A stretch of 64,000 nucleotides of DNA. It comes from Limnobaculum allomyrinae. GTDB lineage: Bacteria; Pseudomonadota; Gammaproteobacteria; Enterobacterales; Enterobacteriaceae. Position numbers and translations under genes: made by a program. Location: contig NZ_JADRCR010000001.1 of assembly GCF_016649425.1 (NCBI RefSeq), forward strand, positions 558,001 through 622,000, read 5' to 3'. Below are positions 54,275 through 64,000 of the stretch, one piece after another (the stretch's first letter is position 1; the number at the start of each line of letters is the position of its first letter). The notes under the pieces were generated by a model. The model did not search any database, was not told the origin of the DNA, and saw only the letters and a program-made list of their open reading frames with translations.

Positions 54275-56355
<2,081 letters not shown>

Positions 56356-56362
<7 letters not shown>

Positions 56363-56967
56363 CGCAACAGCAGCATAGCCAGCTGGATTGGGAAAAAGTC
56401 GACGGTATGATGCCAGCGATTGTCCAGCATGCGGTTTCCGGTGAAGTTCTGATGCTAGGCTATATGAATCTGGAAGCCTTACACGCCACTGAACAAAGCG
56501 GTAAAGTCACCTTTTTCTCCCGAACAAAACAGCGTTTATGGACCAAAGGCGAAAGCTCCGGCAACTTCCTGAATGTTGTCAGCATGACGCCGGACTGTGA
56601 TAACGATAGCCTGCTGATTCTGGCGAGTCCGGTTGGCCCAACCTGCCATAACGGTACCCGCAGTTGCTTTGCCCCGGCGGAAACCGAATGGACATTTCTC
56701 TATCAGTTAGAACAGTTGTTGGCCTCACGTAAGCAGGCGGACCCGTCTACCTCTTACACCGCCAAACTGTATGCCAGCGGAACCAAACGCATTGCTCAGA
56801 AAGTAGGAGAAGAAGGCGTAGAAACCGCACTGGCGGCAACAGTGAATGACCGTGAAGAGCTAACTAATGAAGCATCCGATCTGGTTTATCACTTACTGGT
56901 TCTGCTACAGGATCAAGATTTGAATTTAAGTTCAGTGATTAACCGGCTGCGGGAAAGGCATAAGTAA
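56356..56967 (+). CDS. hisI: Phosphoribosyl-AMP cyclohydrolase/phosphoribosyl-ATP pyrophosphatase HisI(E)
   Basis: 203-residue bifunctional enzyme catalysing steps 2 and 3. Cyclohydrolase part (1-115): [32 protein letters not shown], zinc Cys in [11 protein letters not shown] and [12 protein letters not shown]. Pyrophosphatase part (about 118-203): [18 protein letters not shown] and the Glu/Asp motif [14 protein letters not shown]. Overlaps hisF by 7 bases; last gene of the operon. Confidence 0.97.
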
Positions 56968-57045
56968 TAGGTAGTTTGGTTGACGAGGGTACAGAAAAGA
57001 TAACTCGGCGTCTTCTTCCTTAGTCATTCACCAAATAACTCAAAT

Positions 57046-57089
57046 AAAAAAACACCGTCACTCTTTAGCATAAGAGGACGGTGTTTTTT
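57046..57089. terminator. Terminator after the his operon
   Basis: AAAAAAACACCGTC pairs with GACGGTGTTTTTT around a 17-base loop that itself holds CTCTT/AAGAG; serves both his and the convergent DUF1266 gene. Confidence 0.9.
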
Positions 57090-57103
57090 ACTACCTGTTT
57101 AGC

Positions 57104-57970
57104 TTACTTAGTCCATAAGCCTTTATTCTGATCCCAGATGCTGTTTGGCGTTTCCAGCAGCCCCTGAGCGACATCAATCCACTGATCAAAACCCGTCTCT
57201 TTGTAACAAACTACGCGTCCGGTCATAAATGACACCAGATACTCTTGCCAGTTAGCATAACGAGCCGTTGCCAGGCTACGCGCCTGAGCCAGATATTGGT
57301 AACATTCATCTTCGGTAATGTACCCGGCAAAATAGCATTTTCTGGCGGTACCCGCTAAACGTTCGATATCCCATGCATCAATATTTTGCAGGCCCATAAT
57401 TTGCTGATAGCTCAAACTTAAACGTTCATACATCTTACCGAACGCTTCAACTTTTATATTCTGATTAATTTGCTCTAAAGCCTGTACCCATTTATTAAGT
57501 TCCGCCGGATCCTTTTGTTGTTCAGGAGATAGCTTCTCGAAATGAGTAAAAAACGTTTTAGCGCTGGCTGAATAAATTGATGATGGGGAGAAACCATTAT
57601 TAGACGGCAGAGAAGCTAATTGATTTAACGTTTCTTTTGCTGAATCAGTATCTTTTATATCCCAGTATTGGTCCAAATCATACTTTTTAACGTCATCAAC
57701 CTTAGCGTTAATATGTAATGTTCTGGTTGGCCCGGCAAATAATCCACCATTGATAAATAAAACACCAAAGGCTAAGTTTTTCTCTTCCCCTGCTCTGGCC
57801 GGATATTGTTGTTCCATTTTAATAAACTCTTCAGTGTCCGGATTTGTTCCAGTCCCTTTCCTTTTAGCTTTGGCTTCAGGAGAGTTTATATTTTTCATTA
57901 TGTAATTTTTATACGCGAAAGAGCCACCGAATAAAATAGCAACAACAAAAATGATCAATACATATGACAT
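57104..57970 (-). CDS. DUF1266 domain protein with N-terminal anchor
   Basis: 288 residues. One N-terminal membrane segment (YVLIIFVVAILFGGSFAY), a charged spacer, then a soluble domain. The last 100 residues show the DUF1266 pattern: WDIERLAGTARKCYFAGYITEDECYQYL, then YANWQEYLVSFMTGRVVCY. DUF1266 proteins (for example YbeU/YbeR in E. coli) have no established role. Stands alone beside a long AT-rich spacer, often a sign of accessory DNA. Confidence 0.75.
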   Translation of the reverse strand: MSYVLIIFVVAILFGGSFAYKNYIMKNINSPEAKAKRKGTGTNPDTEEFIKMEQQYPARAGEEKNLAFGVLFINGGLFAGPTRTLHINAKVDDVKKYDLDQYWDIKDTDSAKETLNQLASLPSNNGFSPSSIYSASAKTFFTHFEKLSPEQQKDPAELNKWVQALEQINQNIKVEAFGKMYERLSLSYQQIMGLQNIDAWDIERLAGTARKCYFAGYITEDECYQYLAQARSLATARYANWQEYLVSFMTGRVVCYKETGFDQWIDVAQGLLETPNSIWDQNKGLWTK

Positions 57971-58570
57971 TAGTTAATTCCCTTTATATTTAGATAGATA
58001 GAAAATTCCAGATAATCTTGATAATTACTCAACAACATATCTAAAAAATCCACAACAACTGAATTCTACTTTTAGTAAATTTGCCTTTCAATATAACCGT
58101 TAATTTTAGATGTAAGATTTAGTTAAATTCATTATAAAACAATAAATAGCAATAAAATCCAGAATCAATCACCTTAAAAAAAGAGCGCGTAAAATAAATA
58201 TTACTTATTAATTTATATGGATATTTAAAAAAAGATATCATTCAGATAACAAAAAACTCATCAACACTTTAAACCAGACTAATTCACAAGAGAAATCAAC
58301 AAAAATAATTAAATGATAAAAATAAATGTTGATAAGTCTTTTTAAACGATTAGCTGGCTGGTTATCAAATTGAAAAGTAATTTTTTAATCTTCATAGATA
58401 AAAAAATCATCAATATGGTTAAAATTATCTCTTTAAAAATAACTTCAAGACTCTTGATTAAATGAAAATAACTCATATTGACTTAATCAGATTAGACCTT
58501 ATCAGTTATAGATATCATTTTCTTTTACGAGCCGTATTTATTCTTAATTCTCATAAAAGACCGCTATCCT
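57971..58570. other. AT-rich non-coding spacer
   Basis: About 600 bases, very AT-rich, with many stops in all frames and poly-A tracts. I see no gene, no long repeat and no recognisable operator. It may hold the DUF1266 promoter and H-NS-type binding sequence by composition only. Confidence 0.6.
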
Positions 58571-58597
58571 AAAAGCCAGCACCTGGCTGGCTTTTTT
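58571..58597. terminator. Terminator after the GNAT gene
   Basis: AAAAGCCAGC pairs with GCTGGCTTTT around ACCTG, with a T-run of six on the + side and AAAA on the other. It lies 8 bases past the minus-strand GNAT stop; the stronger T-run points the other way. Confidence 0.75.
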
Positions 58598-58602
58598 ATT
58601 TA

Positions 58603-59127
58603 TTACTTCGCCATCACTACCGATTTCAAATCCTGATTAAATCGCTGATATTCCGCTTCAGTAATCCTTCGTCCGCTGCTTAAAACTTTCAGCTGATGCC
58701 CATGAAACTTACCCTGATAAGGCGGGTGAACATGAGAGAAATCATTTTCCACAAACCCCAATGCGCGATAAAAACGCAAGCGTTTTTGCGAGATATCATC
58801 CACCACCGGGTCAATTTCCAGAATCACCGTTTTATTTGTTGAAGCAATCAACTCCCCCAGTAAACGGGTTCCATAACCCTGTCCGCGAACCTTATCGCTA
58901 ATGGCATAGTGTTCGATATACAGATAGTCAGCGAACACCCAATAGGCCACAAAACCAACAAACTGCGAATTCTCTTCGTAGCAGTGAAGAAAATAGTTTT
59001 TTGCCGTTAACCCTTTCGCCTGATGTTCAAAGGTACGCTGCTCAAATTCGGGGAAAGAGATACGATAAAGGCGTTCAAAGGTTGGAAAAAGTGCGTCATT
59101 AGTACTGTGTAATCGGGTAACTTTCAT
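58603..59127 (-). CDS. GNAT family N-acetyltransferase
   Basis: 174-residue acyl-CoA-dependent acetyltransferase. The CoA loop is RGQGYGTRLLGELI (RxxGxG/A), preceded by YIEHYAISDKV, and followed by VILEIDPV and LRFYRALGFVEND, the usual B-motif. The acceptor substrate is not known. The start lacks a strong ribosome binding site. Confidence 0.83.
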   Translation of the reverse strand: MKVTRLHSTNDALFPTFERLYRISFPEFEQRTFEHQAKGLTAKNYFLHCYEENSQFVGFVAYWVFADYLYIEHYAISDKVRGQGYGTRLLGELIASTNKTVILEIDPVVDDISQKRLRFYRALGFVENDFSHVHPPYQGKFHGHQLKVLSSGRRITEAEYQRFNQDLKSVVMAK

Positions 59128-59475
59128 GATGTGAGAAAATAAATATCCTGATAGTTGAAATTAGAAGATCGATAAAACATACCGAATAGTCACCTTATTG
59201 CCAACCCTTCCATTAGGCTAGAGTCAGATATTTTGTTTTGAGGCCTGACATCAATGTTTATTCTTTTTTTCTGGAAATAATAACCAAAAATAACTGTTCC
59301 CCCCCTTTCCTAACCTATATCAATTTTCTGACAGGAAAGTTAATTACTCTAAGTTCATAGACATGGAGTTCGGTTCAGCCGGCTGGAAAACAGCATGAAC
59401 TGCCAATTTAGATAACTTCAAGAATTGATTCATTTTTAATCGCTTTTAAATATAACAATCTTATGGAGCTATAAC
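59128..59475. other. Spacer upstream of fucO
   Basis: About 350 bases without a gene. A GGAG ribosome binding site precedes fucO. Nothing else stands out apart from a small AGTTC/GAACT pair around AGCCGGCT near 59365-59398. Confidence 0.5.
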
Positions 59476-60627
59476 ATGGCAAATAGAATGATCCTCAATG
59501 AAACCTCCTATTTCGGTGCCGGAGCCATTTCCCACATTGTGGATGAAGTGAAAAAACGCGGATTTAAAAAAGCGCTGCTGGTCACCGATAAAGACCTGAT
59601 TAAGTTCGGTGTGGCAACCAAAGTCAGCAAACTGCTGGATGAAGTCAAACTGCCTTACGAGATCTTCGATGAAGTTATCCCTAATCCAACGATTGCCGTA
59701 GTGCAAAAAGGGGTAGCGAAATTTAAGCAGTCCGGAGCCGATTACCTGATTGCCGTTGGTGGTGGCTCTCCACAAGATACCTGTAAAGCAATTGGCATTA
59801 TTATCAATAACCCTGAATATGCTGATGTAAGAAGCCTGGAAGGCGTGGCGCCAACTAAAAACGCCTGTGTTCCCATGATTGCCATTCCTACCACCGCCGG
59901 TACCGCCGCTGAAGTTACCATTAACTATGTCATTACCGACGAAGAGAAACGCCGTAAGTTTGTCTGCGTTGACCCGCATGATATTCCGGTTATTGCTATT
60001 ATTGACTCCGAAATGATGGCCAGCATGCCTGCCTCACTAAAAGCCGCAACCGGTATTGACGCCCTGACCCACGCCATCGAAGGCTATACCACTAAAGGCG
60101 CCTGGGAATTGACGGATATGATGCATCTGAAGGCTATTGAGATTATTGCCCGTTCTCTGCGCGCATCGGTAAAAGGCGATCCTGTTGGCGTTGAAGATAT
60201 GGCGTTAGGTCAATACATTGCCGGTATGGGATTCTCTAACGTTGGTTTAGGTCTGGTTCACGGCATGGCGCATCCATTGGGCGCTTTTTACGACACGCCT
60301 CATGGTGTGGCTAACGCTATCCTGTTGCCACATATCATGGCTTACAACGCCGATTTTACCGGTGATAAGTTCCGCGCTATTGCGATTGCTATGGGTGTTA
60401 ATGGCGCGGCAGATATGCCGCTGGCAGAAGTCCGCGAAGCCGCTATTGATGCAGTGAAGCAACTGAGCAAAGATGTTGGTATTCCAGCCAGATTGCGTGA
60501 TGTTGGTATGAAAGAAAATGATATCGATGCGCTGGCTCAGGCCGCCTTTGACGATGTATGTACCGGTGGCAACCCTCGGGATACTAACGTAGAAGAGATT
60601 AAAGCGCTGTACCGTTCTATTTATTAA
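59476..60627 (+). CDS. fucO: Lactaldehyde reductase/1,2-propanediol oxidoreductase FucO
   Basis: 383-residue iron-dependent group III alcohol dehydrogenase, collinear with E. coli FucO (MANRMILNET start). NAD site AVGGGSPQDTCKAIGIII, IPTTAGTAAEVTINYVITDE, and iron ligands in GIDALTHAIEGY and LVHGMAHPLGAFYDTPHG (Asp and three His). Reduces lactaldehyde to 1,2-propanediol under anaerobic sugar use. The other fuc genes are not in this window, so it may work with rhamnose or other deoxysugar pathways encoded elsewhere. Confidence 0.92.
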   Translation: MANRMILNETSYFGAGAISHIVDEVKKRGFKKALLVTDKDLIKFGVATKVSKLLDEVKLPYEIFDEVIPNPTIAVVQKGVAKFKQSGADYLIAVGGGSPQDTCKAIGIIINNPEYADVRSLEGVAPTKNACVPMIAIPTTAGTAAEVTINYVITDEEKRRKFVCVDPHDIPVIAIIDSEMMASMPASLKAATGIDALTHAIEGYTTKGAWELTDMMHLKAIEIIARSLRASVKGDPVGVEDMALGQYIAGMGFSNVGLGLVHGMAHPLGAFYDTPHGVANAILLPHIMAYNADFTGDKFRAIAIAMGVNGAADMPLAEVREAAIDAVKQLSKDVGIPARLRDVGMKENDIDALAQAAFDDVCTGGNPRDTNVEEIKALYRSIY

Positions 60628-60638
60628 TTTACTATATT

Positions 60639-60672
60639 AACAGCCCTTTAGTTCATCTAAAGGGCTGTTCTT
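60639..60672. terminator. Terminator after fucO
   Basis: AACAGCCCTTTAG pairs with CTAAAGGGCTGTT (13 bases) around TTCAT, followed by CTTC; between convergent fucO and the channel gene. Confidence 0.85.
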
Positions 60673-60676
60673 CACC

Positions 60677-61516
60677 TCAGCCGTTACTACTCAGTTTGCC
60701 ACCACAGTGTTTACAGTATCGGGCATCACGTTCATGCTCTACGTGTTGACATATCGGACAACGAAAAGAAATTTTATGCTCCCTTTCTGCCATCACATAT
60801 GCCGAAAGAATACTGGTGGGTATCGCCAGTGACAAATAGCCCAATATAATCAACATTGAAGCAATAATACGACCAGGCATAGTATGGGGGGTAATATCCC
60901 CATATCCAACGGTAGCCAGTGTCACTACCGCCCAATAGATTGAAGATCCCAGATTAGTGAATCCATTTTGCGGACCTTCTATTACAAACATAATACCGCC
61001 GCTCATCATTGCTACAATCACAATGCAAAATAAGAACAGGATTAATTTGCTTCTGGCTTTTAAAATACAACGATGAAAAAACGCCACATCATCCATGACA
61101 CCCAATAGTTTAAACAGGCGCAAAATACAGAGAATACGCCCCAACCTCATAAAATTCTCATAATGCGCAACCAGCTCAGGAAATAATAAAATCAAATAAA
61201 GACTGAGCGTGGTAATTAAATCAATCAATCCCATGACTGAAGTTGGATACTTGATAAACTTAGGTGTGACCCAAAGTCGCATCAAATATTCAAAAGAAAA
61301 CAACAAAACAAAGATGATATCCATCTGATGATAAAACGCCGGATGATTATAATTAAATCCTAATCCTCCCATCCGCATAAATTCAGTCAGTACGATAAGT
61401 AATGCTATTCCGCCCCAAAACAGAGACACAGCTTTTCCCATTGGAGTTTTGATACTAAAACACAGCAGATAAATCCGGCGTTTAACCTGATCATAAGAAT
61501 GCATAGTTTCAGACAT
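60677..61516 (-). CDS. Voltage-gated-type potassium channel with zinc-ribbon tail
   Basis: 279-residue six-helix channel. S1-S4 span about 25-140, with S4 arginines spaced in threes in FMRLGRILCILRLFKLLG. The pore loop carries the selectivity filter TVGYGD at 202-207, followed by S6. After S6 (IPTSILSAYVMAERE) the tail has Cys253-x2-Cys256 (CPIC) and Cys268-x2-Cys271 (CKHC), a compact zinc ribbon rather than an RCK or cyclic-nucleotide domain. Selective for potassium by the filter. The zinc ribbon may regulate gating or assembly. Single-gene unit. Confidence 0.88.
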   Translation of the reverse strand: MSETMHSYDQVKRRIYLLCFSIKTPMGKAVSLFWGGIALLIVLTEFMRMGGLGFNYNHPAFYHQMDIIFVLLFSFEYLMRLWVTPKFIKYPTSVMGLIDLITTLSLYLILLFPELVAHYENFMRLGRILCILRLFKLLGVMDDVAFFHRCILKARSKLILFLFCIVIVAMMSGGIMFVIEGPQNGFTNLGSSIYWAVVTLATVGYGDITPHTMPGRIIASMLIILGYLSLAIPTSILSAYVMAEREHKISFRCPICQHVEHERDARYCKHCGGKLSSNG

Positions 61517-61766
61517 AAAAATATACCAACCATAGTGATGAAATTAGAACAGATAATGCAGCTAGTTATACCACTTAATTAATCACTGTAATTATATCAA
61601 TAATAATTATTATTCATTGGGGAGATGGTTATATCCTCAATAAGCCCGGACGTTCCCACAACATTAAACCGCCATGGATAAATTCTACCGATTGATTCGG
61701 CTTTTAATGTTATCCTTACCAACCAGAAATCAGATAACCGGCAGACAACTAAAGACTATTCGTAAG

Positions 61767-63197
61767 ATGAAAAACCCAGCAGACCAGCCAACTTTTTACG
61801 TTCATGACTATGAAACTTTCGGTATTAGTCCATCCTACGATCGCCCCGCTCAGTTTGCCGGTGTCCGTACCGATAGTGATTTCAATATTATTGCTGAACC
61901 ATTAGTTATTTACTGTAAACCCGCCAATGACTATCTTCCCGATCCTGATGCCGTGATGATTACCGGTATTACTCCTCAGGAAGCAATCAGTAAAGGGATG
62001 GTTGAAGCGGAGTTTGCCCGTCAAATTCACGATAGTTTTAGTGCCCCAAATACCTGCATTCTGGGTTACAACAATATTCGCTTTGATGATGAAGTGAGCC
62101 GGAATATTTTTTACCGTAACTTCTACGATCCTTATGCTTATAGCTGGCAAAATGGCAATTCCCGCTGGGATCTACTGGATGTGATGCGTGCCTGTTATGC
62201 CCTGCGCCCCGAGGGGATTCAATGGCCATTGAATGATGATGGCTTACCCAGTTTTAAGCTGGAGCACCTCACCAAAGCCAACGGTGTGGAACATACCCAC
62301 GCTCACGATGCAATGTCCGATGTTTACGCCACTATTGCTATGGCAAAGCTGGTGAAGCAAGCCCAGCCGAAACTGTTTGATTATCTGTATCAGTTAAGAA
62401 ATAAGCGCAAAGTCGCTAATCTGATCGATATTGCTGAAATGACCCCGTTGGTTCACGTATCCGGTATGTTTGGAGCTCTGCGGGGAAATACCAGTTGGAT
62501 CGCACCACTGGCCTGGCACCCGGATAATAATAACGCGGTAATTGTTTGTGACTTAGCCGGAGATATGACGCCGCTGCTGGAGCTGGATGCCGATACGTTA
62601 CGTGAACGTCTCTATACTCGCCGTGATGAACTTGGTGAGGGTGAATCACCGGTTCCATTAAAACTGGTGCATACCAATAAGTGCCCGGTGCTGGCCCCGG
62701 CTAAAACATTGCTGCCGGAAAATGCGGATCGTTTAGGTATCGATCGTCAACGCTGTCTGGCCAATCTTCAATTACTGCGCCAGAGCCCCGACCTGCGCGA
62801 AAAAGTTATTGCTATCTTCAGTGAAGCAACGCCGTTTACACCGCCCACTGATGTTGATGGTCGATTATATGATGGCTTCTTCAGCGATGCCGATCGCGCA
62901 GCCATTGGCATCATTCAGAAAACCAAACCGGAAAACCTGCCGGCATTAACGCTGGCCTTTAGCGATAACAGGCTGGAAACTCTGTTGTTCCGCTACCGTG
63001 CCCGTAACTATCCAAAAACGCTGGATGATGCAGAACAACGCCGCTGGCTGGCACATCGTCAGGAGATGTTAAGTCCAGAACGTCTGGAAAAATACGTCGC
63101 TAAAATTGAGCAACTGGCACAGCTACACAGCGATAATGCAGACAAAGTTTCTCAGCTTAAGGCTCTGTTCCGCTACGCAGAACAGTTAGTTGGCTAG
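61767..63197 (+). CDS. sbcB: Exonuclease I SbcB
   Basis: 476-residue 3'-5' single-strand DNA exonuclease used in repair and recombination (E. coli 475). DEDD-type catalytic motifs: YVHDYETFGISP (Asp and Glu), LGYNNIRFDDEV, and HAHDAMSDVYATIAMAKL (His and Asp). The SH3-like and helical C-terminal regions are complete. Start set at the MKNPADQPTF Met; 31 upstream in-frame codons are not part of ExoI. Downstream is a rarD-like gene. Confidence 0.96.
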   Translation: MKNPADQPTFYVHDYETFGISPSYDRPAQFAGVRTDSDFNIIAEPLVIYCKPANDYLPDPDAVMITGITPQEAISKGMVEAEFARQIHDSFSAPNTCILGYNNIRFDDEVSRNIFYRNFYDPYAYSWQNGNSRWDLLDVMRACYALRPEGIQWPLNDDGLPSFKLEHLTKANGVEHTHAHDAMSDVYATIAMAKLVKQAQPKLFDYLYQLRNKRKVANLIDIAEMTPLVHVSGMFGALRGNTSWIAPLAWHPDNNNAVIVCDLAGDMTPLLELDADTLRERLYTRRDELGEGESPVPLKLVHTNKCPVLAPAKTLLPENADRLGIDRQRCLANLQLLRQSPDLREKVIAIFSEATPFTPPTDVDGRLYDGFFSDADRAAIGIIQKTKPENLPALTLAFSDNRLETLLFRYRARNYPKTLDDAEQRRWLAHRQEMLSPERLEKYVAKIEQLAQLHSDNADKVSQLKALFRYAEQLVG

Positions 63198-63331
63198 TCT
63201 CTTCTACTATTTAGCGCCATATAGCAGAACTCTCTGATATATGGCGTTTTAATTGATTTAGTCTGCTATCTCTCTGTTTTATCGCGGTGTATCATGGTCT
63301 CATCACTCGTTTAAAGCAGGACATCGGCACT

Positions 63332-64000
63332 ATGATGGTCAGATCAGGAGCCGCGCTGGCAATCTTCTCTTTTATATTGTGGGGTATCACTCCACTATTT
63401 TATCGCCTGTTGCCCGGTGCCGAACCCATTGAAATGTTGGCTCAACGGGTTTTATGGTCTCTCCCCCTGCTATTGTTAGTTCGTCCTTTGATAAAACAGC
63501 GCACTCGCTGGCAAGAAGTTTGGCAGGATAAACGTTCGCTGCTGTTTTGCCTGCTGGGTACCAGCGTTATGGCTATCTCCTGGTGCACTTTTACTTACGC
63601 GATGACTCACGATCAGGTTTTAGCCGCCAGCCTTGGCTACTTTATTAATCCACTATTCTCTATTTTGTTGGGCATGATTTTTTTGCATGAGCGTCTAAGC
63701 CTTAGCCAGAAACTGGCGGTGCTGTTTGCTTTTGCCGGTGTCAGTTATCAGCTCTGGCAATACGGTCAATTACCGGTGTTAGCATTAATTATGGGCAGCG
63801 CTTTTGCGCTGTACGGGCTGATTCGTAAATTTATTCGTTTTGACATTATCACCGCCCTTACCGTTGAAACGCTGTGGCTGTTTCCCGTAGCCATTGGTTT
63901 AACCATTTGGTTATCCACCAGCGGCGAAAGTGCATTAACCGATGCCGATACCACAACTCGCATTTACTATGCTCTGACGGCTCCTGTCACCCTGCTGCCT
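63332..64000 (+). CDS. rarD: EamA-family transporter RarD, 3' end outside the window
   Basis: The open frame runs from 63332 to the window end (223 codons without stop). GAALAIFSFILWGITPLFYRLL, EMLAQRVLWSLPLLLLV, ISWCTFTYAMTHDQVLAASLGYFINPL, LGMIFLHERLSLSQKLAVLFAF and YGLIRKFIRFDIITALTVETLW match E. coli RarD, an inner-membrane protein of the drug/metabolite transporter superfamily (about 300 residues, 10 helices). ATG at 63332 or 63335. The substrate is unknown. Confidence 0.87.
   Translation, partial: MMVRSGAALAIFSFILWGITPLFYRLLPGAEPIEMLAQRVLWSLPLLLLVRPLIKQRTRWQEVWQDKRSLLFCLLGTSVMAISWCTFTYAMTHDQVLAASLGYFINPLFSILLGMIFLHERLSLSQKLAVLFAFAGVSYQLWQYGQLPVLALIMGSAFALYGLIRKFIRFDIITALTVETLWLFPVAIGLTIWLSTSGESALTDADTTTRIYYALTAPVTLLP

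Noticed and set aside
57971-58570. Hidden sRNA ending at the terminator 58571-58597
   Set aside because: The terminator is explained by the GNAT gene on the minus strand, and no promoter or conserved segment could be identified in the AT-rich spacer.

Overview
This 64 kb window is chromosomal DNA from a gamma-proteobacterium of the order Enterobacterales. It carries an enterobacterial his operon with a hisL leader peptide of six consecutive His codons and a his-type -10 (TAGGTT), the artPIQM operon, and close homologues of yeeZ, yajD, yccJ, yqhD, tyrB, fucO, nikR, sbcB and rarD. Gene order around these differs from Escherichia coli. Moderate GC and many accessory catabolic genes would fit a lineage such as Budviciaceae (Limnobaculum, Pragia, Budvicia), but that placement is inference. 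I saw no tRNA or rRNA gene, CRISPR array, prophage or intact insertion sequence.

Layout. 1-1.35 kb: end of a molybdate/tungstate-like ABC transporter operon. 1.5-6.7 kb: an anaerobic C4-dicarboxylate region with a broken argH, two Dcu-type transporters, a GntR/FCD regulator and a palindrome-rich GC-rich insert; an FNR-like site lies upstream of the second transporter. 7.0-9.3 kb: a dehydrogenase remnant, then two orphan ABC binding proteins (FecB/MolA-like and a leaderless ModA-like) behind a near-perfect ModE-type operator. 9.4-15.3 kb: a CusRS/HprRS-type two-component system flanked by genes for a DUF4405 membrane protein and four exported enzymes (flavodoxin, hydrolase, carboxymuconolactone-decarboxylase-like, cupin). 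The promoters of the regulator and of the last two genes share the same operator layout base for base in spacing. 15.8-22.3 kb: a divergent catabolic island (DeoR regulator, GlpA-like and second flavoprotein, glycerol-kinase-like FGGY kinase with an altered substrate pocket, EutH-like transporter) with a consensus CRP site between the arms. 22.3-25.9 kb: a nucleoside-salvage operon with an MFS carrier, a nucleoside hydrolase and a DeoR-HTH/ribokinase fusion.

26-34 kb holds mixed housekeeping and amino acid genes (YajD, ABC-F ATPase, APC permease, amidohydrolase, TyrB). 34.4-40.5 kb is the cobalamin nucleotide-loop pathway (btuR, cobT, cobC, cobS, cobU), interrupted by a complete quorum-sensing cassette (luxI homologue, RsaM/DUF4902-like gene, luxR homologue). 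40.7-49.5 kb holds tautomerase, VanW, YccJ, YqhD, NikR with a His-rich tail, a PAP2 phosphatase, the arginine transporter and YeeZ. 49.7-57.0 kb is the full hisLGDCBHAFI operon. 57.1-64 kb holds a DUF1266 protein, a GNAT enzyme, FucO, a voltage-gated-type K+ channel with a zinc-ribbon tail, exonuclease I, and a RarD gene cut by the window edge.

The most promising undescribed systems are the two-component-controlled envelope redox module (9.4-15.3 kb), the FGGY kinase/EutH pathway (15.8-22.2 kb), and the ModE-type operator driving orphan binding proteins (7.4-9.3 kb). All gene functions are read from the protein sequences by recognition; no database search was run.
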